Shown here in pieces: positions 33,488 through 43,867 of a DNA stretch of 64,000 bases. Source of the stretch: Bufo bufo (taxonomy: Eukaryota > Chordata > Amphibia > Anura > Bufonidae); the NCBI RefSeq assembly GCF_905171765.1, contig NC_053392.1, positions 33,410,192-33,474,191 of the forward strand, given 5' to 3'. The notes under the pieces are model-generated. The model ran no database searches and was not told the DNA's origin. It saw only the letters and a list, made by a program, of their open reading frames with translations. Positions within the stretch are counted from its first letter, which is position 1; each line of letters begins with the position of its first letter. Made by a program: the position numbers and the translations under genes.

Positions 33488-35047
33488 CAGTCGTGGCCAA
33501 AAGTTTTGAGAAGGACACAAATATTAGTTTTCACAAAGTTTGCTGCTAAACTGCTTTTAGATCTTTGTTTCAGTTGTTTCTGTGATGTAGTGAAATATAA
33601 TTACATGCACTTCATACGTTTCAAAGGCTTTTATCGACAATTACATGACATTTATGCAAAGAGTCAGTATTTGCAGTGTTGGCCCTTCTTTTTCAGGACC
33701 TCTGCAATTCGACTGGGCATGCTCTCATTCAACTTCTGGGCCAATTCCTGACTGATAGCAACCCATTCTTTCATAATCCCTTCTTGGAGTTTGTCAGAAT
33801 TAGTGGGTTTTTGTTTGTCCACCCGCCTCTTGAGGATTGACCGCAAGTTCTCAATGGGATTAAGATCTGGGGAGTTTCCAGGCCATGGACCCAAAATGTC
33901 AACGTTTTGGTCCCCGAGCCACTTAGTTATCACTTTTGCCTTATGGCACGGTGCTCCATCGTGCTGGAAAATGCATTGTTCTTCGCCAAACTGTTGTTGG
34001 ATTGTTGGAAGAAGTTGCTGTTGGAGGGTGTTTTGGTACCATTCTTTATTCATGGCTGTGTTTTTGGGCAAAATTGTGAGTGAGCCCACTCCCTTGCATG
34101 AGAAGCAACCCCACAGATGAATGGTCTCAGGATGCTTTACTGTTGGCATGACACAGGACTGATGGTAGCGCTCACCTTTTCTTCTCCGGACAAGCCTTTT
34201 TCCAGATGCCCCAAACAATCTGAAAGAGGCTTCATCGGAGAATATGACTTTGCCCCAGTCCTCAGCAGTCCATTCACCATACTTTCTGCAGAAGATCAAT
34301 CTGTCCCTGATGTTTTTTTTGGAGAGAAGTGGCTTCTTTGCTGCCCTTCTTGACACCAGGCCATCTTCCAAAAGTCTTCGCCTCACTGTGCGTGCAGATG
34401 CGCTCACACCTGCCTGCTGCCATTCCTGAGCAAGCTCTGCACTGGTGGCACTCCGATCCCGCAGCTGAATCCTCTTTAGGAGACGATCTTGGCGCTTGCT
34501 GGACTTTCTTGGACGCCCTGAAGCCTTCTTAACAAGAATTGAACCTCTTTCCTTGAAGTTCTTGATGATCCTATAAATTGTTGATTGAGGTGCAATCTTA
34601 GTAGCCACAATATCCTTGCCTGTGAAGCCATTTTTATGCAACGCAATGATGGCTGAACGCGTTTCTTTGCAGGTCACCATGGTTAACAATGGAAGAACAA
34701 TGATTTCAAGCATCACCCTCCTTTTAACATGTCAAGTCTGCCATTTTAACCCAATCAGCCTGACATAATGATCTCCAGCCTTGTGCTCGTCAACATTCTC
34801 ACCTAAGTTAACAAGACGATTACTGAAATGATCTCAGCAGGTCCTTTAATGACAGCAATGAAATGCAGTGGAAAGTTTTTTTTTGGGATTAAGTTAATTT
34901 TCATGGCAAAGAAGGACAATGCAATTCATCTGATCACTCTTCATAACAGTATATGGAGTATATGCAAATTGCTATTATAAAAACTTAAGCAGAAACTTTT
35001 CCAATTTCCAATATTTATGTAATTCTCAAAACTTTTGGCCACGACTG
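33488..35047 (-). mobile_element. Tc1-type transposon, transposase open
   Basis: The ends cagtcgtggccaaaagtttt and its inverse (aaaacttttggccacgactg) are flanked by TA (33486-33487 and 35048-35049). The length is 1,560 bp. The ends are the well-known fish/frog Tc1-like type. It is inserted 70 bp downstream of the first FN2 exon, with its transposase antisense to the host gene. Confidence 0.95.
33664..34716 (-). CDS. Tc1-type transposase, open frame
   Basis: The frame is open for 350 codons. The likelier start is the ATG at 34680 (MVTCKETRSAIIALHKNG), giving 338 residues, since the twelve codons before it lie in the 5' leader of the element. The N-terminal part holds two HTH regions (ATKIAPQSTIYRIIKNFKER; ARTVRRRLLEDG). 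The catalytic core has IFSDEASF, FQHDGAPCH and PDLNPIENLRSILK, giving DD34E. The conserved Trp after IENL is Arg here, which may weaken activity. No stops or frameshifts were seen. Confidence 0.93.
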   Translation of the reverse strand: MMLEIIVLPLLTMVTCKETRSAIIALHKNGFTGKDIVATKIAPQSTIYRIIKNFKERGSILVKKASGRPRKSSKRQDRLLKRIQLRDRSATSAELAQEWQQAGVSASARTVRRRLLEDGLVSRRAAKKPLLSKKNIRDRLIFCRKYGEWTAEDWGKVIFSDEASFRLFGASGKRLVRRRKGERYHQSCVMPTVKHPETIHLWGCFSCKGVGSLTILPKNTAMNKEWYQNTLQQQLLPTIQQQFGEEQCIFQHDGAPCHKAKVITKWLGDQNVDILGPWPGNSPDLNPIENLRSILKRRVDKQKPTNSDKLQEGIMKEWVAISQELAQKLNESMPSRIAEVLKKKGQHCKY

Positions 35048-35214
35048 TACTATTGATGGTTACTCATCGGACAATGGGCCCTTACTAAGATCTAATGCAG
35101 TGCATTTCAAATCCAGTCCTCAGGTCCTCACAACAGGTTATTTAAAGATATACTTTAGAGAATCTGCGGTAATTTGACAGTTATAATATCACTTGTGTAA
35201 TATTCCGTCCTGAT

Positions 35215-36078
35215 TAGTGTTGGGCGCGAATATTTGAATTCCGAATTTTAATCGCGAATATTGCCACTTTGAGAATTCGCGAAGATTTAGAATATAGTGC
35301 TATATATTCGTATTCGCGAATATTCTAGATTTTTTTTCATCTGAACCTATGATCCCTCCCTTCTTGCTTGTGGGCCAATGAGAAGGCAGCAATATCTTTG
35401 TCTGAGCTTAGCAACATCCCTAGCAACCAATAAGAAAGTTGCCTACCCCTTACCATATAAGAACCTCCCCAGCAGCCATTGTATGCAGTTTTTTTGCAGT
35501 TCTAAGAGAGAAAGAGCAGTGACATTGCTGTGCTCTGTGCTTTGCTGTGTCATTACATTAGATAGTTAGTTAGCTTATATATATAATACAGATAGTTAGG
35601 GGGAGATAGTCAGTGTAGGTTAGATAGTGATATAGTGTAGCTGATAGGTTCCAGTGCAGGGTGTTAGGTAGTGTGATAGGGATTACTGTTTCTCTGCTGT
35701 CCATACATACATGCTACAGACATAGCGCTGTGATGTCACAACAATACTTAGTGCACCAATCAGTAATATCTACTCAGACCTGATAAAATGTGAAGTTGCA
35801 CGTATTGCGCCAAAATATGCGCATCGTTAAATGCCGATTTTCACTATCGCGAATATATTGGAGCACTCTATCTGCATATAAAGCTATTATAATGTTCTGC
35901 CGTGCCAACCATTTTCTCCAGTCTCAGGAAACTTCTTGCAGCTTGAAAGATGTAGCAAAAGTGACCCACACCTGTATTGCGCGATTTTCGGAATCAAGAA
36001 TAGAATTTATGATGAATATTCTCCAAAATATTCACAAAATATAGCGAATTTGAATATTGCCCCTGCAGCTCATCACTG
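35215..36078. mobile_element. hAT-type MITE, 864 bp, 8-bp TSD
   Basis: It begins tagtgttgggcgcgaatatt and ends gcagctcatcactg. The reversed right end (cagtgatgagctgc) pairs imperfectly with the left. It is flanked by gtcctgat at 35207-35214 and 36079-36086, the 8-bp duplication expected of hAT. The interior is non-coding with many 'cgcgaatatt' motifs. Confidence 0.85.
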
Positions 36079-36085
36079 GTCCTGA

Positions 36086-36536
36086 TAAAGCCTCATTCAC
36101 ACGTCCGTGTCCGTGCTCAAATCCGTGAAAAGGTGGTCAGTGATGCATCTGTGAAGCTGTCCGTGAAGGATCTGTGTTGGGTCCATGTGTCCGTTTTTTG
36201 CTGTCCGTGTGCCATCCGTGTTTCACTGACACTGAGCAGCTGAAAAATAATTTTCAAAGCATCTCTTCTTAATGATCCGTGAAACACGGATGCAACACGG
36301 ATGGCATCCGCGTTGCATCCGTGGTTTTTAACGGACCCATAGACTATAATGGGCCTGATGGATCCAAGAACACGGACAAAATAGATCATGCTTCTGTGCT
36401 AAAAAAACGGACCCACGGACCGTGCTAAAACACTGATGTGTGAATACACACATTAAAATGAATGGGGACGTGTGCTGTCCGTGGAAAACACGTCCAGGAC
36501 ACATCCGTGGAACACTGACGTGTGAACGAGGCTTTA
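36086..36536. mobile_element. MITE with taaagcctc.ttcacacgt TIRs
   Basis: The left end taaagcctcattcacacgtc is matched by the inverted right end gacgtgtgaacgaggcttta (with one mismatch). The interior contains repeated tccgtg/cacgga motifs that fold back on one another. It abuts the right target duplication of the previous hAT element. No clear duplication of its own was found, so the superfamily is open. Confidence 0.75.
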
Positions 36537-36991
36537 GAGATGAGCGAATCTCTAGAAATTTGTTTCAGGTCTGACTTGGTCAAAAATTTTGATTTAGGTC
36601 TGAATCAATTCTACCCGGACCAAATATTCTCCAATTGTATTTAAAAAATGTTCCAAAATGTGTTTATACAGCAATAGCAATGGAAGAAGCAGTGCAAGTG
36701 TCCAAAAATTCTCCCTTTTTTGCGAGCAGCAGCAGGATGTGGAACCTAACGGACAAAGCAAGAGATGTGCAGATGTATAGGGGTAATAGTATAGTGGTAG
36801 CAGTACATTATGGAAGATAATGGACAAGGCAGGAGATGTGGGGATATGTAGGGGTAGTAGTAGTGGCAGCAGTAACAGCACAGTATGGAACCTTGCAGAC
36901 AGGGAAGCAGATGTGTGGCTGTTTAGGGGTAGTAGTGGCAGTAATAGCAGCAGTATCGTATAGAAACTAAGACAGTAGATGCACAGCTATA

Positions 36992-38554
36992 CAGGGAGTG
37001 CAGAATTATTAGGCAAGTTGTATTTTTGAGGATTAATTTTATTATTGAACAACAACCATGTTCTCAATGAACCCAAAAAACTCATTAATATCAAAGCTGA
37101 ATATTTTTGGAAGTAGTTTTTAGTTTGTTTTTAGTTTTAGCTATTTTAGGGGGATATCTGTGTGTGCAGGTGACTATTACTGTGCATAATTATTAGGCAA
37201 CTTAACAAAAAACAAATATATACCCATTTCAATTATTTATTTTTACCAGTGAAACCAATATAACATCTCAACATTCACAAATATACATTTCTGACATTCA
37301 AAAACAAAACAAAAACAAATCAGTGACCAATATAGCCACCTTTCTTTGCAAGGACACTCAAAAGCCTGCCATCCATGGATTCTGTCAGTGTTTTGATCTG
37401 TTCACCATCAACATTGCGTGCAGCAGCAACCACAGCCTCCCAGACACTGTTCAGAGAGGTGTACTGTTTTCCCTCCTTGTAAATCTCACATTTGATGATG
37501 GACCACAGGTTCTCAATGGGGTTCAGATCAGGTGAACAAGGAGGCCATGTCATTAGATTTTCTTCTTTTATACCCTTTCTTGCCAGCCACGCTGTGGAGT
37601 ACTTGGACGCGTGTGATGGAGCATTGTCCTGCATGAAAATCATGTTTTTCTTGAAGGATGCAGACTTCTTCCTGTACCACTTCTTGAAGAAGGTGTCTTC
37701 CAGAAACTGGCAGTAGGACTGGGAGTTGAGCTTGACTCCATCCTCAACCCGAAAAGGCCCCACAAGCTCATCTTTGATGATACCAGCCCAAACCAGTACT
37801 CCACCTCCACCTTGCTGGCGTCTGAGTCGGACTGGAGCTCTCTGCCCTTTACCAATCCAGCCACGGGCCCATCCATCTGGCCCATCAAGACTCACTCTCA
37901 TTTCATCAGTTCATAAAACCTTAGAAAAATCAGTCTTGAGATATTTCTTGGCCCAGTCTTGACGTTTCAGCTTGTGTGTCTTGTTCAGTGGTGGTCGTCT
38001 TTCAGCCTTTCTTACCTTGGCCATGTCTCTGAGTATTGCACACCTTGTGCTTTTGGGCACTCCAGTGATGTTGCAGCTCTGAAATATGGCCAAACTGGTG
38101 GCAAGTGGCATCTTGGCAGCTGCACGCTTGACTTTTCTCAGTTCATGGGCAGTTATTTTGCGCCTTGGTTTTTCCACACGCTTCTTGCGACCCTGTTGAC
38201 TATTTTGAATGAAACGCTTGATTGTTCGATGATCACGCTTCAGAAGCTTTGCAATTTTAAGAGTGCTGCATCCGTCTGCAAGATATCTCACTATTTTTGA
38301 CTTTTCTGAGCCTGTCAAGTCCTTCTTTTGACCCATTTTGCCAAATGAAAGGAAGTTGCCTAATAATCATGCACACCTAATATAGGGTGTTGATGTCATT
38401 AGACCACACCCCTTCTCATTACAGAGATGCACATCACCTAATATGCTTAATTGGTAGTAGGCTTTCGAGCCTATACAGCTTGGAGTAAGACAACATGCAT
38501 AAAGAGGATGATGTGGTCAAAATACTCATTTGCCTAATAATTCTGCACTCCCTG
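36992..38554 (-). mobile_element. Tc1/mariner-type transposon
   Basis: The ends cagggagtgcagaattatta and ggcaa are matched at the right by ttgcc and taataattctgcactccctg. They are flanked by TA (36990-36991 and 38555-38556). The length is 1,563 bp with one minus-strand transposase carrying a single stop. It lies in the large intron of the FN2 gene. Confidence 0.94.
37320..38336 (-). pseudogene. Tc1/mariner-type transposase with one nonsense codon
   Basis: From MGQKKDLTGSEKSKIVRYLA (38336) to the stop after GGYIGH the frame is continuous for 339 codons except for TGA at 37911-37913. That codon lies immediately before the first catalytic block (TDEM), where related transposases have Trp, so a TGG-to-TGA change is the simplest cause. 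The N-terminal HTH (STLKIAKLLKRDHRTIKRFI) and the remaining catalytic blocks (MQDNAPSHASK, SPDLNPIENLWSIIK) are intact, giving a DDE triad. As it stands the protein would end before the catalytic core. Confidence 0.92.
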
Positions 38555-40137
38555 TATAGGGGTAGTAGTTGTAGGTGGATTAGCAGATTAGCAGCAGCAA
38601 TACAGTATGGAACATGATGGACAGGCAGACAGTGGCTGTGGCATGATTGGGCCTGTGATAAATAGCCACTCTCGGTAATGACAGATTGTGGCATGGATCC
38701 ATGGCACAAATTTGTCTGCTTGAATGGGATAGCCCCACTGAGAGTACACTGGAGGCTGAACAAGACAGTACACTACTTGTAGTAGCAAAGAAGGCAGAAG
38801 GCTGGTGTCTCAGTGGGTGAGGGGGAAACCTGCTGATCAGACACACGGACGGGAGGTGTCTGCTGGGCATAATCTGTGGCAAGCTGTGTATGGCACGCAC
38901 CCTGGAAATATAGTATTTTTGCCTCCCTTTTGGCATCAGGAATACAATCCAGTAGTCATTTACTTTTCTTGATAATAACGATACACTTGTCAGCATGTAA
39001 GCAACCAAGCATGCAGATTTCCATGCGTGCCAGTGTTCCTGATGACCTAGTTCTTTCAGGCTCTGCGCCTCACTGCAATGAGTGGTCATCATGGTCAATG
39101 TCGTCATCAGCTTCCTTCTCCTATACTGCCAACTCCACCTCCTCCTGATCCTCCTCCTCCAGCGGTAGCTCCTCATCTACATCCACCTCCTCAATTTCCT
39201 CATCCATGGGATGCTATCTGTAACGGGCCCCAACAGCTGCAGGGCATCCAGCAAGCTGTTCTTCTTCCACCATTCCTTGTTGCATCAGCAAGAGTGTCTG
39301 CTGTAAGATAAATATCAGGGATGACATTGTTGATGCTGTTGTTGTCTCTAGTTGTCTCTGGTGGCCTCTTTGAAGGGCCTGAGTATGTAACATGTATCTC
39401 TGATGAGCTGCCACTGCCTGAGCTGAAAATTACACATGCTCCCTGTCACGAACTATGGATCCGATCGCTCCGGATCCCACAGCTCTGACGTAGTGGTCTG
39501 TGACGGAGTCTGCGCACACACAGAGACCTCACGTGACCGGGGTATTACCATTCGGCTAACACCCCCACACTACACTTCGGTAACTGCCACCACGTGGGTT
39601 CCCGGTCCACGAGCCGACCAGGGCCGGTACAAGGCAGGGGCCGAAGGAGCGGGTGCCCTGGGCGCTACCATTTGCGGACAGGAGGGGGGCGCAGGTGAAG
39701 TGCCAGCAGTGTACAGCTTCACTGTACCACATTAGCCAAGCGCCACTTGCTGTGCTTGCTGTGCTGAGTGCGCTCCTGCACCCGCCTACACCGTCCACAC
39801 CAGCCATGTCAGCGCTGCTCCTTCTCTCCCCCTATGAATTTTGTGCCGACTGCGCTCCTGGCTCGGGCTCCCTTTCCTCCTCTGCGTTTCCTCGCCCCCC
39901 CCCCCCCATGGAGGATTCATTTGGTTGATACCACCGGCGTGCGCCGTGTGACTTCACGCGGCTCACGCCGGAGGCGAGGTGTGAGGTGAGAGAGGGAGGA
40001 CTCGCGCAGCCTACAGGGAGCTGTGTCGGCGGGACGGCGCGTGAAGAACAAGCCACGAGGAGCCTGCCTTCACTAGCTGCTACTCACACACAGACTGTAA
40101 AAAGTAAGAAAATAATGTAATACAAATAACAAACTAA

Positions 40138-40238
40138 TTTTTTTATTAAAAAAATTATGGTCATCTCAGTCCAATCCCCCCCCCCGGGGGGGGGGGGGGA
40201 TTGGACTGAGATGATCATAATTTTTTTAATAAAAAAAA
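40138..40238. repeat. Inverted repeat (hairpin) with poly-C/poly-G centre
   Basis: The left arm ttttattaaaaaaattatgg / tcatctcagtccaatcc and the right arm ggattggactgagatgatca / taatttttttaataaaa match with one mismatch over about 37 bp. They are separated by a C-run directly followed by a G-run, which are also complementary. It lies inside the hAT element. Confidence 0.92.
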
Positions 40239-40309
40239 GCAGTTTAAAGAAATGATTTTGTGTTATTTTAAGCTTGCCTTTTCTGTAAAAAAAAAAAAAA
40301 CATTAATTG

Positions 40310-40885
40310 CAGCTTCACTGTGCCATCACATGCAGACACTCTGTGCCCACCAACCGTAGCCACTGTGCCATCAATTGTCGCCACTATGCCCATCATGCAG
40401 CCACTGTGCCACCTAACGCAGCCACTGTGCCATCACATGCAGCCACTGTGCCAACACACTCAGCCACTGTGCCATCAATTGTCGCCACTGTGCCATCACA
40501 TGCAGCCCCTGTGCCATCACATGCAGCCCCTGTGCCATCACATGCAGCCCCTGTGCCATCACATGCAGCCACTGTGCCATCACACACAGCCACTGTGCCA
40601 ACACACGCAGCCACTGTGCCACTCGTCAATTTTCGCCACTTTGCCCATCAAACGCAGCCACTGTGCCGATCAAACGCAGCCACTCTGCTCATCAAACGCA
40701 GCCACTGTACCCATCAAACGCAGCCACTGTACCCATTAAACGCAGCCACTGTACCCATTAAACGCAGCCACTCTGCCCCTCAAACACAGCCACTGTGCCC
40801 ATCAAACACAGCCACTGTGCCCATCAATTGTTGCCAGTTTGCCCCACTGTGCCCATCAATTGCCGCCAGCGTGCTGCCAGTTTGC
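40310..40885 (+). repeat. ~21-bp minisatellite
   Basis: Tandem variants of gccactgtgccatcacatgca, later units drifting to gccactgtgcccatcaaacgca. The 21-bp period leaves open frames on both strands (7-residue repeats such as ATVPSHA), which are by-products of the repeat. Confidence 0.9.
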
Positions 40886-42553
40886 CTGATCAATTGCCAC
40901 CAGTATGCTGGTGGAGGAGGCTGACTGAGGTGACCAGCACTTTGTTAATAAAAAATGGCAAATAAAAAAAAAGTGTTTGTGTTATTTTGAGCCATGCTTG
41001 CAGCCTCACAGCCTCACTATGCCACCAAATGGATGGTGTATCCATCCACTATGGATGGTGTATGTTTGTTAATATTTGTAGGCTAGCTTTTGTCACTTGA
41101 CATTTTCTATGTAATAAATTATTGCTTCTTTACACATCACAGTGTCTGTGACTTTCAAAGTCCCACAGTCCTTTGTTCTATTGCTTTAAGTATATTCTTG
41201 TTTTGAAACAACATTGATTCGTTCTTAAAAACGGGGGGGGGGGGGGGGGGGGCGCAGTTTGCCATCTTCGCCCTGGGCACCAAATGGCCTTGTCCCAGCC
41301 CTGGAGCCGACTATCCGGGTCATTCACTATCACACAGATCAGTGGATGAACCGGATATCACTTACTGACCAACCGCAGTCAATCACCCCCAGCTACAATT
41401 CCTAAATGCAATTTAACTAACTACCTGGTAACGTCTCTTCAAAGGCAAGGTACGTTGTTCAGCAGCTTAGAATATGGAAGACTTGGCCACTTAGATTTTA
41501 TAATCTTTAATAAGAGGTAAAAAGCAGTGCATACAAATCTAATGAAAATGACTATAAATCTACAGAATAATAATAACAATATAAATAATCACGACAGTTC
41601 AAATGAAAGGGAAAAAGATGAAAGAATACTTTGTTTCTCTGGAGGCTTTCAGATGGTCGTTCATATGTCCTTTTTGAATCCTTGCAAACCCCGTTCAGTA
41701 TGTATCAGGGGAGACCCTCAAAGTTCTTCTGATACAGGGATATGCCATCAATGTCCAATTAAGTGTCTGGTGATGTTCCATGGGTCTCTCTCCTCTGTCC
41801 TTGTGCACAGATCTTTATGAACTCTGCCATGGGCAGGAGACTTACTCCTGTCAGCCAATGGGAGCAGAGTGACTGTGAAGCCTAGGGATTGGCCTCCAAG
41901 GGTTTTATTACCCCATCAAAGTTCAGTTCCTACAATGAGGATTATACTTAAGCCCGTATCTCCCTGATACATCGGCATATTTTTATACAGAATACATATT
42001 TGCGATCCTTATGTATTTACATACAGAATGAGACCACACACGCTACTGCTGGGACCTGTAGTTCTTCTACCACCCATAGGTGAGCTACAGAATCACATCC
42101 TCTGGTCATATTTGATACCCAATTAACCACAATACTCTGTAGGGCCTGGATCTGGTGTCAGAAAGGGCATAAGTTGATTCATAAATGAAATATGAAAGTG
42201 GACTGGTTTTATGCCCAGAGCTAATTAAGGGCTATTAGCTCTCCTCAAACCAGACCTGGAAATTAATGACGTCACGCTCCAGCCAGGCTTGACAGCGAGC
42301 TGATCTTTATCTTATAGGACAGGATGAGCTGGGCCTGGTATAGCCTTTATGACCTTTTATAGCCGGCCTCACAGAGTAGTGGTAATAAAAGTGTCCATCT
42401 ATATCATACTTGACCCAGGCTTCAGGAAGATGAGAGTTCACTGTTCTTTTACATAGGCCAGAAGCATACAAAATGGCTACCCAGAAGAAATTATGTATGT
42501 ATGCCGGCACACCTCCCTCTTTTAAAAGGTTGCCTGGGGAAATGGCCACAAGC

Positions 42554-43867
42554 CTATTCTACAGCAACCCAGCCGTCTCCGGCCGATTCTCCCTGCCGCG
42601 ACAACCCGTCGGCATTTCCATGTAAACTACCTTTTCTGTGCTGCACGGTGAAGTTGTAATGCTGCAAAATCAGGCTCCATCTCAGCAGTTTCGCATTGTC
42701 TCCTGCGAGACGTGCCAACCAGCTGAGGGGATTGTGATCGGTGATCACTGTGAAATTGCGTCCATACAGGTAGTGTTGTAGTTTTTGCAGGGACCACACA
42801 ATAGCTAAACACTCCTTCTCTATTGTGGAGTAGCTGGTCTCCCTGGCCAGTAACTTACGGCTCAGGTATAGTACAGGATGCTCCTCCCCGGCCTGGTTCA
42901 CCTGACTCAGGACTGCACCCAGACCAAAGGCGGAAGCATCAGTGTGGACCACAAACTTCCGAGTGAAATCTGGGGCCTGAAGCACAGGAGAACTGGCTAG
43001 TGCATCCTTCAGGGCCTGGAAGCCTTGCTCGCATTCCAGCGTCCATGACACCATCCTGGGCAGCTTCTTCTTGGTCAAGTCTGTCAGAGGCTTGGCCAGG
43101 GCGCTATAGTTCGGGATGAACTTCCTATTGTACCCGGCCGTTCCCAAGAAAGACATGACCTGTTTCTTGGTGAGAGGTGTTGGCCATCTCGTAATGGCTT
43201 CCACCTTCTCTATTTCAGGCCTCAGTGTGCCTGCTCCTACTCTGTGACCTAAGTAAGTGACCTCATTCATGCCCAGCTGGCACTTGCTAGGCTTAACAGT
43301 TAGTCCAGCCGCAGCAAGTTTGTCCAGTACTTGCGACAGGTGCACCAGGTGCTCCTTCCACGTGGGGCTATACACGGCAATGTCGTCTAAATAGGCGACA
43401 GCACATTCTTCTAGTCCTTCCAGCAAGTCATTCACAAGCCTTTGAAAGGTGGCTGGCGCATTCTTCATCCCAAACGGCATTACAGTAAATTCGTGTAAGC
43501 CGAAAGGGGTGATGAAGGCCGACTTCTCCTGAGCCTCCGAGGTCAGGGGAATCTGCCAATACCCCCTGCTCAGGTCCATGATTGTCAGGTAGCTGGCTCC
43601 TGCCAACTTATCTAACAGTTCATCAATCCTGGGCATGGGGTAAGCATCCGAGGTTGTGATGGCATTCAGTTTCCGATAATCCACACAGAACCTGGTTGTC
43701 TGATCTTTCTTCGGGACCAGAACCACCGGTGAGGCCCAAGCGCTGTGGGATTTCTGAATGACCCCGAGCTGCTTCATCTCCTCGATCTCCCTCCTGAGGT
43801 CTGCCTGGACCTCCATTGAGACTCGGTAGGCGGACTGCTTTGTGGGAGCATGTGTACCTGTGTCCAC
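42554..43867 (-). CDS. Gmr1-like element: reverse transcriptase + RNase H
   Basis: This is the C-terminal part of the polyprotein. It copies element RNA to DNA and removes the RNA strand. Recognisable blocks are GVIQKSHSAWASPVVLVPKKD, RFCVDYRKLNAIT, YLTIMDLSRGYWQIPL, FTVMPFGMKNAPATFQRLVN and CAVAYLDDIAVYS (catalytic YLDD near residue 156). The connection follows, with VTYLGHRVG and FLGTAGYNRKFIPNYS, and then RNase H with FVVHTDASAFGLGAVL and YSTIEKECLAIVW. The frame overlaps the upstream frame by 94 bp and is shifted by one base relative to it; the ATG at 43867 is only the first in this frame and probably not a real start. The end is 42 bp before the 3' LTR. Confidence 0.94.
   Translation of the reverse strand: MDTGTHAPTKQSAYRVSMEVQADLRREIEEMKQLGVIQKSHSAWASPVVLVPKKDQTTRFCVDYRKLNAITTSDAYPMPRIDELLDKLAGASYLTIMDLSRGYWQIPLTSEAQEKSAFITPFGLHEFTVMPFGMKNAPATFQRLVNDLLEGLEECAVAYLDDIAVYSPTWKEHLVHLSQVLDKLAAAGLTVKPSKCQLGMNEVTYLGHRVGAGTLRPEIEKVEAITRWPTPLTKKQVMSFLGTAGYNRKFIPNYSALAKPLTDLTKKKLPRMVSWTLECEQGFQALKDALASSPVLQAPDFTRKFVVHTDASAFGLGAVLSQVNQAGEEHPVLYLSRKLLARETSYSTIEKECLAIVWSLQKLQHYLYGRNFTVITDHNPLSWLARLAGDNAKLLRWSLILQHYNFTVQHRKGSLHGNADGLSRQGESAGDGWVAVE

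Larger units (their letters stand above)
36537..39438. other. Old degraded repeat, interrupted by a Tc1
   Basis: 36537-36990 and 38556-39438 form one non-coding repeat with recurring 'ggggtagtagt' and 'acagtatggaac' phrases that was split by the Tc1 at 36992-38554. The minus strand of 38880-39430 shows acidic and Ser-rich open stretches (for example EELPLEEEDQEEVEL), broken by stops, which could be a decayed transposase of a hAT-like element. I see no decisive motif. The repeat appears to continue after the Gypsy element, from 48910. Confidence 0.4.
39619..41303. mobile_element. hAT-type non-autonomous element inside the LTR
   Basis: It starts cagggccggtacaaggc and ends gccttgtcccagccctg, inverted ends of the CAGGG hAT type; the match extends inward (gtgccctgggcgc / cgccctgggcac). 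It is flanked by the 8-bp duplication gagccgac (39611-39618 and 41304-41311). Comparison with the uninterrupted LTR at 47700 confirms the empty site. The interior has a C/G-centred hairpin, a 21-bp minisatellite and a 21-base G-run at about 41231-41252. No transposase was seen. Confidence 0.93.
39444..42511 (-). repeat. 3' LTR of the Gmr1-like element, with hAT insertion
   Basis: It matches 47530-48904 in both halves, 39444-39618 and 41312-42511. The intervening 39619-41311 is a hAT element plus its duplicated target. Excluding that insertion, the length is 1,375 bp, identical to the other LTR. I noticed one base difference (gaaagtggac versus gaaactggac near 42200 and 48590). Confidence 0.94.

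Noticed and set aside
40307..40924. Proline/alanine-rich protein on either strand
   Set aside because: Frames follow from the 21-bp tandem repeat inside a hAT element.
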